64,000 nucleotides of DNA from Croceivirga thetidis (lineage in GTDB: Bacteria > Bacteroidota > Bacteroidia > Flavobacteriales > Flavobacteriaceae), in contig NZ_JAAWWL010000001.1 in NCBI RefSeq assembly GCF_012272815.1, positions 124,001 through 188,000 on the forward strand. The letters run 5' to 3'. This document shows positions 7,332-15,274 of this stretch, one piece after another; the first letter of the stretch is position 1; each line of letters starts with the position of its first letter. The position numbers and the translations under genes were made by a program. Below the pieces are notes generated by a model. It ran no database searches. It had not been told where the DNA came from and saw only the letters and a list, made by a program, of their open reading frames with translations.

Positions 7332-8099
7332 ATGATAAAATTCTTTAGAAAAATTAGACAAAACTTACTTTCAGAAGGAAAAACTGGAAAGTATTTTAAA
7401 TATGCTATTGGTGAGATTTTTCTTGTTGTTATAGGAATTTTGATTGCCTTGCAAATCAACAATTGGAATGAATCTAGAAAAGCCGATATCGCATTGAAAG
7501 AGTATTTGGTAAAAATCAAATCCAATACCTTGGAAGATATTATCGAGTTAGACTCTTTAACAATAGGCAGAAGGCAAATAGCTGAGCTATGCAAACAGGC
7601 ACGTACCAGTATTTTGGATAAAACAGAAGATGAAAACACTTTGCTTTTTATGTCTAGTGGTTGGGCATTTATTGACCTCTATTTTTGTCCTAGCACTGGT
7701 GGGTATGAAGCTTTAAAAAATTCAAATTACTATGGAAAAATCAACAATACGGCTTTAGATTCGCTTCTAACAAGATACCATACCATTATTGGTGAAATTG
7801 AATTAAATGAAAAGAGTTATAATGAATATGCCGAAAGTCAAGAGGCCTATCTTTCCACTCAATTTGACAGGTCGTTGGTCTTGGCATATGCATTTGTACC
7901 ACCAGATTCACTTTACACTAAAGCAACTTCCCAAACCGAGTATTTTACCGATTTTAAAAATTACACTTCATTTCCCGCCTTTAGAAACGTAATTAGTTTA
8001 GCAGCTTGGCAGTTTGATACGATGATTCATAGATACAGTGAATTAAAGGACGTAGGCTTGAGTATTATTCAAGAAATAGACAAGATTATCGAAGATTAA
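7332..8099 (+). CDS. DUF6090 family membrane protein, paralog 1
   Basis: A 255-residue protein with the DUF6090 N-terminal signature: basic MIKFFRKIRQNLLSEGKTGK, one membrane helix in EIFLVVIGILIALQINNW (about 34-52), then a predicted helical periplasmic domain with little similarity among paralogs. The family is common in Flavobacteriia and has no known function. Its leader (GCTTCATTATGACAAACC) resembles that of paralog 4. It ends 1 bp before a serine hydrolase gene, so the two are probably one transcript. Confidence 0.85.
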   Translation: MIKFFRKIRQNLLSEGKTGKYFKYAIGEIFLVVIGILIALQINNWNESRKADIALKEYLVKIKSNTLEDIIELDSLTIGRRQIAELCKQARTSILDKTEDENTLLFMSSGWAFIDLYFCPSTGGYEALKNSNYYGKINNTALDSLLTRYHTIIGEIELNEKSYNEYAESQEAYLSTQFDRSLVLAYAFVPPDSLYTKATSQTEYFTDFKNYTSFPAFRNVISLAAWQFDTMIHRYSELKDVGLSIIQEIDKIIED

Positions 8100-8100
8100 A

Positions 8101-9141
8101 ATGATAAGAAACAAAAAAGCCAAATGGGTTGTAAGAGCTTTATTGCTTGTCGGAACAGCAGTTTCTTTATTTTTCGTTCCTTGGATATTAGTAAAAGCTT
8201 GGATTTTACCGCTACCAGATTCCGTTCAAGAACAAGTTGATGAAGCAATAAGCCATGGTTTTGATGGTATGATCGTTTACGTAGACCAAGCAGGTAAACC
8301 ACCGACATTTTACACGGGTGGTTGGAAAGATAGAGAAGCGAAAATAGCGGCCGATCCGAAATCATTGTTCAAAATTGCAAGTATTAGCAAGCTGTATACG
8401 GCTGTTGCAGCTACTAAATTGGTGAAAGAAAAGCGTTTGTCTTTTGATAAATCATTAACCGATTATCTTCCTGAACTAAACGAAAGAATAGAATATGCCG
8501 ATGAGATCACCTTGAAAATGATGATTCAACACCGTTCTGGTATTCCAAATTTCACAGATAATCCAGCATTTTGGGAAAACGAAGAAGAAAACGGTAAAAA
8601 TGCCTTAAACTTTGCTTTAGACTTACCGGCGAGTTTTAAACCAAACAAGGGCTATGAATATTCAAACACCAATTATTTGTTGCTACGCAAAATAATGGAT
8701 GAAGTTTTAGGATATAACCATCACAATTATATCAAAGAAAAAATATTGAATCCCTTAGGGCTGAAAAACACCTACTTTTCAATAACTGAAGTGGATTTGG
8801 AAGATGTGATGAGCGGCTATTATGTAGGAATCGAAAAAGATTTCAAAGCGCGTGAATTTGGAATGCTAGCAACGGCAGCAGATGTAGGAACGTTCTTAAG
8901 AGCCTTAAATGATGGTTCTGTATTTGAAGAAGGAGAAAAAGATATATATCCTTACGAATATGATCACGGCGGTTTAGTGATTGGTTACCAGAGCTTGGCA
9001 GAGTATCACGAAGATATTGACGCCGTAGTTGTTCAGTTTATCAACACCACGGATTTTGAAGGTTATGAGTGGAATTTGTCGGAAATTATTATAAACCGAA
9101 TTGTGAAAATTATAAGAACGAAAAACCAGGCGCGACAATAG
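8101..9141 (+). CDS. Membrane-anchored serine hydrolase (class C beta-lactamase/PBP-like)
   Basis: A 346-residue protein with an N-terminal membrane anchor (about 10-35) and the serine beta-lactamase/D-peptidase fold. The nucleophile motif is S94-I-S-K97, the second motif Y187-S-N, and the third motif is HGG in YDHGGLVIGYQS in place of KTG. Such proteins are peptidases, esterases or amidases of the periplasm; true beta-lactam resistance cannot be inferred. It is unusual in lying between DUF6090 paralogs 1 and 2. The ATG is 1 bp after the previous stop. Confidence 0.85.
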   Translation: MIRNKKAKWVVRALLLVGTAVSLFFVPWILVKAWILPLPDSVQEQVDEAISHGFDGMIVYVDQAGKPPTFYTGGWKDREAKIAADPKSLFKIASISKLYTAVAATKLVKEKRLSFDKSLTDYLPELNERIEYADEITLKMMIQHRSGIPNFTDNPAFWENEEENGKNALNFALDLPASFKPNKGYEYSNTNYLLLRKIMDEVLGYNHHNYIKEKILNPLGLKNTYFSITEVDLEDVMSGYYVGIEKDFKAREFGMLATAADVGTFLRALNDGSVFEEGEKDIYPYEYDHGGLVIGYQSLAEYHEDIDAVVVQFINTTDFEGYEWNLSEIIINRIVKIIRTKNQARQ

Positions 9142-9193
9142 CTATAAGCAAATTTGCCTTTATCGAATGGCCTTCAACAGGCGCAAGCCAACA

Positions 9194-9230
9194 CTTCTGA
9201 AAATCCTATCTTTAGAGAAACCAACCTTTG
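9194..9230 (+). repeat. Conserved leader, type B, copy 1
   Basis: A 37-nt block directly before the ATG of DUF6090 paralog 2, starting CTTCTGAAAATCC and ending AACCAACCTTTG. It recurs at 10044-10080 and 11707-11743 with one or two changes. It contains TATCTTTAG, a match to the -7 promoter consensus 16 nt before the ATG. It may be a carried promoter or just part of the duplicated unit. Confidence 0.75.
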
Positions 9231-9974
9231 ATGATCAAATTCTTCCGCCGTATCCGGCAAAAATTGCTCTCTGAGAACAAATTCAGTAAATATCTGATTT
9301 ATGCAATTGGGGAGATTGTGCTTGTTATGATTGGGATTCTACTGGCTTTACAAGTAAACAATTGGAACGAAAACAGAAAAACTCAAAATACCATAAATGA
9401 GTATTATGGCCAGTTGCTTGAAGATTTAAAAAAAGATAGCAGCTTTTCTAAAATAACTATTGAGGAATTCAAGAACAATCAACAAGCTTTTCAAAAATAC
9501 TATGAGTTATATAACAAAGACAATCTTGAATTAGAAGAAGTGTATGCGTCAATAAATAGTTTAATCGTAGCAACCAAACCACTTTCGTTCAATTCAAGTA
9601 CTATTGAGACCCTTCAAAATAGTGGAGATATTAAGCTCATTCCAACCACAATAAGAAATAAGTTGATTGATTTAAGACGAAATCAATTAAATACAATTAA
9701 AAGAGCAGAAGGTTTGGAAAATGGAAAATACAATATTATACAAAGAACTTCACTGATGACCGGTTCAGATGATTTACAGAAAAAATTAGAACGACATCCG
9801 GAATTAAAAAAAAGACTTGGAAAAGACCTTAAATTAGAAGAACTCATTTTATCAATAGAAGGAGGACATAACTGGAAAAATATAATGGAAAAAGAAATTA
9901 TAGCCAGATTACAACAAATGGAAATTGATATAAATGAAATAACAAATCTTATTAAAGAAGAGATTAAAGAATAG
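9231..9974 (+). CDS. DUF6090 family membrane protein, paralog 2
   Basis: About 247 residues. The N-terminal MIKFFRRIRQKLLSENKF and membrane helix (EIVLVMIGILLALQVNNW) are nearly the same as in paralogs 3-5, while the helical C-terminal domain is different. I start at ATG 9231; a TTG directly before it is part of the conserved leader shared by three paralogs. The paralog is oriented like its neighbours and separated from the hydrolase by 89 bp. Function unknown; probable inner-membrane protein with a periplasmic domain. Confidence 0.85.
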   Translation: MIKFFRRIRQKLLSENKFSKYLIYAIGEIVLVMIGILLALQVNNWNENRKTQNTINEYYGQLLEDLKKDSSFSKITIEEFKNNQQAFQKYYELYNKDNLELEEVYASINSLIVATKPLSFNSSTIETLQNSGDIKLIPTTIRNKLIDLRRNQLNTIKRAEGLENGKYNIIQRTSLMTGSDDLQKKLERHPELKKRLGKDLKLEELILSIEGGHNWKNIMEKEIIARLQQMEIDINEITNLIKEEIKE

Positions 9975-10043
9975 CGAAAGCCCAACAATTCCTATACAAA
10001 ATGGCGCGGCTCTCGCCTAGTCTTCAACAGACGCAGGCCATCA

Positions 10044-10080
10044 CCTCTGAAAATCCTATCTTTAGAGAAACCAACCTTTG
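10044..10080 (+). repeat. Conserved leader, type B, copy 2
   Basis: Same 37-nt block as at 9194-9230 with one change near its start, directly before the ATG of paralog 3. Further upstream both share a partly similar stretch (TCTTCAACAGACGCAGGCCATC here), showing that the duplicated unit includes part of the intergenic region. Confidence 0.75.
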
Positions 10081-10848
10081 ATGATAAAATTCTTTCGCCG
10101 TATTCGGCAAAAACTACTCTCTGAAAACAAATTCAGTAAATATTTGATTTATGCCCTAGGAGAAATTGTCCTTGTGGTCATTGGAATTTTGATAGCCCTC
10201 CAGATTAATAACTGGAATCTTACCCAACAAGATAGAAATACTGAGAAACAGAACCTTCTAGCACTTCAAGAAGAATTTTCAAAAAACAAAGCTACCCTTC
10301 AAGAAATTATCGAACTGAATAATGAGAATATTTCTAGTGCGGAAAAGATGATACAGTCTTTTAGTAAGTCAACAAAAGACACTATCACCGAGTTATCCAT
10401 AGCGAATTATACTAGTGAAACCTTCGGAATCGAAATAAATTTTGAACCTGAAACAGGCGTTCTTACTGAAATCATAAGCTCTGGTCAATTAAAACTTATC
10501 CAAAACAAAAGGTTGAAACATAAATTGGCGGGATTACAAAGCAAGATTGATGAGATAAAACAACAAGAAAACGAAGTTATCGATTACCGACTGATGGCTA
10601 TTAAACAAATGATCAATGAAGCAAATATGGAAAGGGTTTATACCCACATAGGGTTCAGAAAAACTTATGTAAATACTGACTTCGATAATACCGGCATTAA
10701 ATCAATGCTTAACTCTATGCCTTTTTTAAATCTGATTGTTTTGTATCAGTCTAGCTCAATCATAACTAATGAGAGTTTTTATGATCCGTTAAACCAAGAA
10801 ATAGACATCATCTTAGAATTGATAGCGAATCGTCTGAAAGAATTATAA
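10081..10848 (+). CDS. DUF6090 family membrane protein, paralog 3
   Basis: About 255 residues. The start MIKFFRRIRQKLLSENKF and helix EIVLVVIGILIALQINNW are the shared DUF6090 part (1-55). The remainder is a long, probably coiled helical region rich in Glu, Lys and Gln (about 60-130), again unlike the other paralogs. The start is the ATG at 10081 inside the conserved leader/gene junction. No catalytic motif is visible. Function unknown. Confidence 0.85.
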   Translation: MIKFFRRIRQKLLSENKFSKYLIYALGEIVLVVIGILIALQINNWNLTQQDRNTEKQNLLALQEEFSKNKATLQEIIELNNENISSAEKMIQSFSKSTKDTITELSIANYTSETFGIEINFEPETGVLTEIISSGQLKLIQNKRLKHKLAGLQSKIDEIKQQENEVIDYRLMAIKQMINEANMERVYTHIGFRKTYVNTDFDNTGIKSMLNSMPFLNLIVLYQSSSIITNESFYDPLNQEIDIILELIANRLKEL

Positions 10849-10897
10849 ATATTAATGAACGTACAACATGGGCTTCATTATAACCAACCATTAACCA

Positions 10898-11638
10898 ATG
10901 CTAAAGTTCTTCCGTCGCATCCGGCAAAACCTACTCTCTGAAAACAAATTCAGTAAATATCTGATTTATGCAATTGGGGAGATTATACTTGTTATGATTG
11001 GAATCCTTTTGGCGTTGCAAGTAAATAATTGGAATAACAATCGTATTGAAAGAACTAAAGAAGCAAATTATATCGAAAATATAAACAGGGAGTTCAAATC
11101 AAATAGAGCGCAATTAGACTCTGCCATTTTTTATCACCAAAAAGTTCATCTCAATACCACCAAAATTTTGAATTTAGTACCAGTAGCGATTGATACCTTC
11201 AATAAAGATTCACTATCATTTTATATTTCTGAAACCTTTAACCATCATACGTTTAACCCGCAACAATCAACTATTAATTCTTTAACAAACACTTCCTCTT
11301 TTGAAGTTATTTCAAATCTTGAATTGAGAGGACTTTTACAGCAATGGGATGAGTTGGTCAAAGATTACCGTGAAGAAGAAATTGTTGCAAGAGAACACGG
11401 ATTTGACAAATATGTACCCTATTTCGAAAAACATATTTCATTCTTAGCATATTCTAATAATGACAATATTTTTAATCAGGAGATTGCGGACTACAGCTTT
11501 TTAAAAAGTTTAGAATTTGCAAATGCCATAGCCCTAAAAAGGGAATTTGTAAGAGATATACTATTTGGAGCTGAATTGAAAGAAGTCAATGCAACAATTG
11601 ATAGAATAATTGAACTAACATCGCCTCAAGAAAAATAA
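10898..11638 (+). CDS. DUF6090 family membrane protein, paralog 4
   Basis: A 246-residue protein beginning MLKFFRRIRQNLLSENKF, with the membrane helix EIILVMIGILLALQVNNW. The C-terminal domain contains NHHTFNPQQSTINSLTNT and has its own sequence. The upstream leader (GGGCTTCATTATAACCAACC) resembles that of paralog 1, not the type B leader of 2, 3 and 5. So two leader types alternate in the cluster. Function unknown. Confidence 0.85.
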   Translation: MLKFFRRIRQNLLSENKFSKYLIYAIGEIILVMIGILLALQVNNWNNNRIERTKEANYIENINREFKSNRAQLDSAIFYHQKVHLNTTKILNLVPVAIDTFNKDSLSFYISETFNHHTFNPQQSTINSLTNTSSFEVISNLELRGLLQQWDELVKDYREEEIVAREHGFDKYVPYFEKHISFLAYSNNDNIFNQEIADYSFLKSLEFANAIALKREFVRDILFGAELKEVNATIDRIIELTSPQEK

Positions 11639-11706
11639 GGATAGTACAATCATGGGTTTACCAAATGGCGCCCTTATCGCCTAGCCTTAAGAGGCTTAGC
11701 CCATCA

Positions 11707-11743
11707 CTTCTGAAAATCCTATCTTTAGGGAAACCAACCTTTG
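11707..11743 (+). repeat. Conserved leader, type B, copy 3
   Basis: Third copy of the 37-nt block, with one A-to-G change (TTTAGGG for TTTAGAG), directly before the ATG of paralog 5. It includes the TATCTTTAG promoter-like motif. Confidence 0.75.
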
Positions 11744-13024
11744 ATGATAAAATTCTTCCGCCGTATCCGTCAAAAGTTACTCTCTGAAAACCGTTTCAGC
11801 AAATACCTTATTTATGCCCTTGGAGAAATTGTGTTGGTTGTTATTGGAATTTTGATAGCCTTGCAAATCAACAATTGGAATGAAAACCGTATTCAAACCA
11901 AAGAACTTGACGGTCTATTAAAAAGCATTTCTCGTGCAATTCAAACAGATGTGAAAAATCTTCATTTAATAAAAAGAGGACGTGAAAACATAGGCCAGAA
12001 TGTCGATTCTATCTTTAACGGCTATATTGACAATAGACCGACTGCACTTAATTTCAATGATTATGCTTTTATCGGTAATACTTTTGGAGATTTAAATACG
12101 ACCATTTATTACCAACCCAACACAAGTTCTTTTGAAGCCTTAAAAAATTCCATCTATCTCAGTAAACTTCAAGGTACCGATATTGAAATATTACTTCACA
12201 CCTTCTACGCAACGGCCAACCGCATTCAAAAACATGAGGAAGAATACAATCAAATGCTGCGAAGTGATAACCAGGCGTGGACAAATAAATTTAGGAACAA
12301 TGGTAGTGATCTACTTACGGGCGCCTGGAACTATAAGGAATCCCAAGAAAAATTCAATCGTTTTCTCGAAATTCTAAAAGACGAATACACCACAAAACTT
12401 CTAGCAAATGGTTTTGAAGAAGAGGGTATGACCAACATGTACAATGAATTAATTGTTCTTGGGGAAAAATTCATTGAAATGGTGAACAACCAACAAATGA
12501 ATTTTGATGAGCAGACCAAAATTGATTTTAGTAGTATTCTGAATTCATATGAAGGGATCGATCAGTTAAATCTTTTGGTAAATGGAAAAGTCCCTTCCAA
12601 TTTTGGATTTCTATATGCACAATCGAGCAATGAATATTACCCGGGAATCGAATTTAAAGACGACCATGTTGTTTTGATTTATCCTGAAAAAAAGTTTGCA
12701 TGGGGTGCTCCATTTTTTACCATTGAGGCCTTAAACGGTCGGGTAACCGAGATGGATTTTTCAAAATACAAAAATGTGATTCTTGAAATGAAGGGCGCAA
12801 AAGGAGGTGAAGAATTAGAAATTACCATGAAAGACAAGTATGATCCGCCCGATGGATCCGAGGCAAGAGCTTCACTAACGCTAACGAATGACTGGAAAAC
12901 GTATCAAGTACCTATTGCAGAATTTAAAACAGCTGACATGAGCATTATTCAGACACCACTTGCATTTGTTTTTGTAGGCGAAAAAGGAAAAACAATTCAT
13001 GTGAAGTCAATTAGATTTAAATAA
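11744..13024 (+). CDS. DUF6090 family protein, paralog 5, with C-terminal beta-sandwich domain
   Basis: About 426 residues, the longest paralog. The first 55 residues match the others (MIKFFRRIRQKLLSENRF, then one membrane helix). A helical region follows to about 245. A further domain of about 150 residues, rich in beta strands (KKFAWGAPFFTIEALNGR, YKNVILEMKGAKGG, TLTNDWKTYQVPIAEF, ending IHVKSIRFK), resembles CIA30/carbohydrate-binding galactose-binding-like sandwiches. It is the last gene before attC-like site e. Ligand unknown. Confidence 0.8.
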   Translation: MIKFFRRIRQKLLSENRFSKYLIYALGEIVLVVIGILIALQINNWNENRIQTKELDGLLKSISRAIQTDVKNLHLIKRGRENIGQNVDSIFNGYIDNRPTALNFNDYAFIGNTFGDLNTTIYYQPNTSSFEALKNSIYLSKLQGTDIEILLHTFYATANRIQKHEEEYNQMLRSDNQAWTNKFRNNGSDLLTGAWNYKESQEKFNRFLEILKDEYTTKLLANGFEEEGMTNMYNELIVLGEKFIEMVNNQQMNFDEQTKIDFSSILNSYEGIDQLNLLVNGKVPSNFGFLYAQSSNEYYPGIEFKDDHVVLIYPEKKFAWGAPFFTIEALNGRVTEMDFSKYKNVILEMKGAKGGEELEITMKDKYDPPDGSEARASLTLTNDWKTYQVPIAEFKTADMSIIQTPLAFVFVGEKGKTIHVKSIRFK

Positions 13025-13040
13025 AAACTTAAGAACTCCA

Positions 13041-13170
13041 GCACAACAATGGCTATAATTCAGTTTTATCTATGAAGCAAAAACAAAATTCCTAACTTTA
13101 AAAACGGCCGGATTTCTTACTTGAAAAATCCGATGGATTTCCCAAGCAAAAATTATAGCCGAGACCGTTA
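13041..13170 (+). other. attC-like site e
   Basis: The left end GCACAACAATGGCTATAATTC and right end AATTATAGCCGAGACCGTTA include AAC and GTT. The arms GGCTATAATT and AATTATAGCC are a perfect 10-bp inverted repeat about 90 bp apart. The interior has GGATTTCTTACTTGAAAAATCC-type pairing and the CCTAACTT element also seen in sites b and d. Confidence 0.65.
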
Positions 13171-13190
13171 CCTGCGAGCTCAATAAAACA

Positions 13191-13991
13191 ATGGAGGTTA
13201 AATATAATACCATAGGACTTGATTACAATCTGACACGAAGAGCGGACAAATATTTGACCAAACAATTACTGTATCATTTACAACCAACCAAAGATGGAAA
13301 ATACTTGGATATTGGTTGTGGAACAGGAAATTATACGAATGAACTTCATAAAAATGGCTTTGATTTTATTGGAATCGATCCTTCTGAATTAATGTTGGAA
13401 AAAGCAAAACTTAAAAACAACAAAATTCATTGGAAAATTGGTTCAGCAGAGAATACAGGGCTTCCTGCAAATTTTGTGGACGGAATAATTGGCTCTTTGA
13501 CTATACATCATTGGACTGATTTAACATTGGGCTTTTCAGAACTGAATAAAGTATTAAAAAAAAACGGCAGAATTGTGATTTTCACATCAACACCTGAACA
13601 AATGAAAGGTTATTGGCTCAATCATTATTTCCCAAAAATGCTTTCCGACTCAATAACTCAAATGCCGACTTTAGAAAAAGTCAAAAAAGCGATAACTGAT
13701 AGTGGAATTGAATTTATTGAGACGCACAAATATTTTATAAAACCTGATTTGGAAGACCAATTTTTATATTGTGGAAAACAAAATCCTGAACTTTATTTTG
13801 ACGAGCAAATTAGACACGGAATTTCTTCATTTTCATCCTTATCAAACCAAACTGAAGTAGAAAATGGATTGAGTGAGTTAAGAATAGATATTGACAGTGG
13901 AAAAATTAAAGATATAATCAATTCATATGAAAACACCTTGGGCGATTATTTATACATAATCGCGAAAAAACCAGCGGTTCAAAGCTCTTAA
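13191..13991 (+). CDS. Class I SAM-dependent methyltransferase (cassette)
   Basis: A 266-residue Rossmann-fold methyltransferase. Motif I is YLDIGCGTGNYT (D40-IGCGTG-46), the acidic residue after strand 2 is in FIGIDPSELM, and SIGSAEN/SLTIHHWTD correspond to motifs II-III of the UbiE/COQ5-like group. The C-terminal part (from about 150) is less typical. It begins 21 bp after the GTT of site e and is followed 3 bp later by a Coq4-like gene; the two are evidently one cassette. Substrate unknown. Confidence 0.85.
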   Translation: MEVKYNTIGLDYNLTRRADKYLTKQLLYHLQPTKDGKYLDIGCGTGNYTNELHKNGFDFIGIDPSELMLEKAKLKNNKIHWKIGSAENTGLPANFVDGIIGSLTIHHWTDLTLGFSELNKVLKKNGRIVIFTSTPEQMKGYWLNHYFPKMLSDSITQMPTLEKVKKAITDSGIEFIETHKYFIKPDLEDQFLYCGKQNPELYFDEQIRHGISSFSSLSNQTEVENGLSELRIDIDSGKIKDIINSYENTLGDYLYIIAKKPAVQSS

Positions 13992-13994
13992 TAA

Positions 13995-14435
13995 ATGGAA
14001 GAAAACGTTACACTTAAGGAAGGTTTAGAGCAATTCTATAAAAAATATGATAGAAGATTGAGCCATAACAAGATCAACATTCCGATAGAGGTAAAATCAT
14101 TCTTTAAATCACACGATATTGCCCACGTCCTTTTTGGATGCGACATTACATTATATGGGGAAGGTTCAGTTAAAATATGGACAATTTTCGGAACTACTTT
14201 AGGATTTTGGGACCATATAAAGGCATACAAAAAATCTAACGCTTATGAATTAGCGCAAAATTTCAGTCCAAAGCACGTTGTTTTGAATCTATTTAAGTTC
14301 TTATTCAGCATTCCGTTACTAATAATTAGAGCAAAACGTATGAATAGGCTATGGCCTTGGTCTGACTTTGACCATTATTTAGATAAACCAATATCCGAGA
14401 TACGGAAAGAATTTAATATCAAAATATTGAACTGA
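13995..14435 (+). CDS. Coq4-like protein (cassette)
   Basis: A 146-residue protein carrying H40-D-I-A-H44 followed after eleven residues by E56 (HDIAHVLFGCD...YGE). This is the HDxxH-x11-E metal motif of Coq4, a protein of ubiquinone biosynthesis. Flavobacteria make menaquinone, so a literal Coq4 role is unlikely. Paired with a methyltransferase, it may act on another quinone-like or prenylated substrate. A hydrophobic stretch (about 100-115) could associate with the membrane. The start is ATG 13995, 3 bp after the methyltransferase stop. Confidence 0.65.
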   Translation: MEENVTLKEGLEQFYKKYDRRLSHNKINIPIEVKSFFKSHDIAHVLFGCDITLYGEGSVKIWTIFGTTLGFWDHIKAYKKSNAYELAQNFSPKHVVLNLFKFLFSIPLLIIRAKRMNRLWPWSDFDHYLDKPISEIRKEFNIKILN

Positions 14436-14474
14436 AAACATTTTAAAACAAATCGTGGAAATAGAATATAGCCA

Positions 14475-14570
14475 GCAGGTAACTATGTGTATAAGTAATA
14501 ACGGTTTAAGTAATAAAACGAAAGGTTTGTGAATACAAACCCTCTAATACTCATACACGAGACCGTTGTA
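14475..14570 (+). other. attC-like site f
   Basis: The left end GCAGGTAACTATGTGTATAAG and right end TACTCATACACGAGACCGTTG include AAC and GTT. The arms GTGTATAAGTAATAACGG and CCTCTAATACTCATACAC match at about 14 of 18 positions. At 96 bp it has a normal attC length. It belongs to the GTGTATA subtype, like b and c, rather than the GGCTATA subtype of d and e. Confidence 0.65.
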
Positions 14571-14576
14571 CACCAT

Positions 14577-14894
14577 TTGACAAAATTGAAAAAGACACCA
14601 GAAGATATAATCCAGGAGTTAGAAAGAAAATTTAATTCAGATGCAAAACAGGCACTTAATTTGATTAATATCTATCGAAATAAATATGAGTATATGGATT
14701 CTGATAGAGTTACGCGATGTGTTATTCATTTGTCCAATGGAGATTTAGAAAGTTTAGAACATTATTTGGAATTGGGTAAAACAGACCCAAGAGATGTGAT
14801 GCTTTGGGCAGAATATGAAAAAACGAATGGATGGAACCCAAAGCGTGTTCGTGATTTTGATAAAACTTTCGGTCAAAATAAATTTAATCAATGA
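14577..14894 (+). CDS. Small protein of unknown function (cassette, first of an overlapping pair)
   Basis: About 106 residues from a TTG start at 14577. The reading frame could be extended to a GTG at 14529, but that lies inside the attC-like site, so I reject it. The protein is charged and mostly helical (TPEDIIQELERKFNSDAKQ), with a WAEYEKTNGWNPKRVRDF segment. No family recognised. Its stop overlaps the next start (ATGA), suggesting coupled translation of a two-protein unit. Confidence 0.6.
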   Translation: MTKLKKTPEDIIQELERKFNSDAKQALNLINIYRNKYEYMDSDRVTRCVIHLSNGDLESLEHYLELGKTDPRDVMLWAEYEKTNGWNPKRVRDFDKTFGQNKFNQ

Positions 14895-15268
14895 GTTGGG
14901 ACATTATACTTTTTAATTCAAAACAGAAAATAGAATCGGTTGCGGAATTGGATAAAGAACAACTCGTACCAATAGATTTTTCCAGTATCCTTGAAAAATC
15001 ATTTGATAACATTGTCAAAGACGAAAATCACCGAGAAATAAAAGGGAAAGACTTTTCGATTGACTTCTTTACTGACGATAAGTTGGTAAGTAATAAAATG
15101 TTGAGTCTTTACGGAGAAAACGGACTATTTGAATTAATAGAATTAGCAAAGAAACAAGATTGGCAAATTTTCGATACAGGATTAGGAAGTATGATTGATT
15201 TGGAAAACCCCGAAAACAACGGCTACGAAAACCACAGAAAGTATGTAGAGCAACTAATGAAAAAATAA
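14891..15268 (+). CDS. Small protein of unknown function (second of an overlapping pair)
   Basis: A 125-residue acidic soluble protein beginning MSWDIILFNSKQKI, with repeated Asp/Glu/Lys runs and ending in a YVEQLMKK helix. I recall similar small proteins in Bacteroidota without an assigned function. The ATG overlaps the upstream stop by four bases, so the pair is almost certainly co-translated. Small size, overlap and location in a cassette would fit a toxin-antitoxin or immunity pair, but there is no motif to prove that. Confidence 0.65.
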   Translation: MSWDIILFNSKQKIESVAELDKEQLVPIDFSSILEKSFDNIVKDENHREIKGKDFSIDFFTDDKLVSNKMLSLYGENGLFELIELAKKQDWQIFDTGLGSMIDLENPENNGYENHRKYVEQLMKK

Positions 15269-15274
15269 AAACGG

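Noticed and set aside
8101-9141. Antibiotic-resistance beta-lactamase
   Set aside because: It has the fold and Ser-x-x-Lys motif, but HGG replaces KTG and many cellular peptidases and esterases look the same; resistance is not supported.
14529-14576. GTG start extending the unknown gene at 14577 upstream
   Set aside because: The 16 added codons lie inside attC-like site f, which is defined by its inverted repeat; TTG 14577 falls just after the joint.
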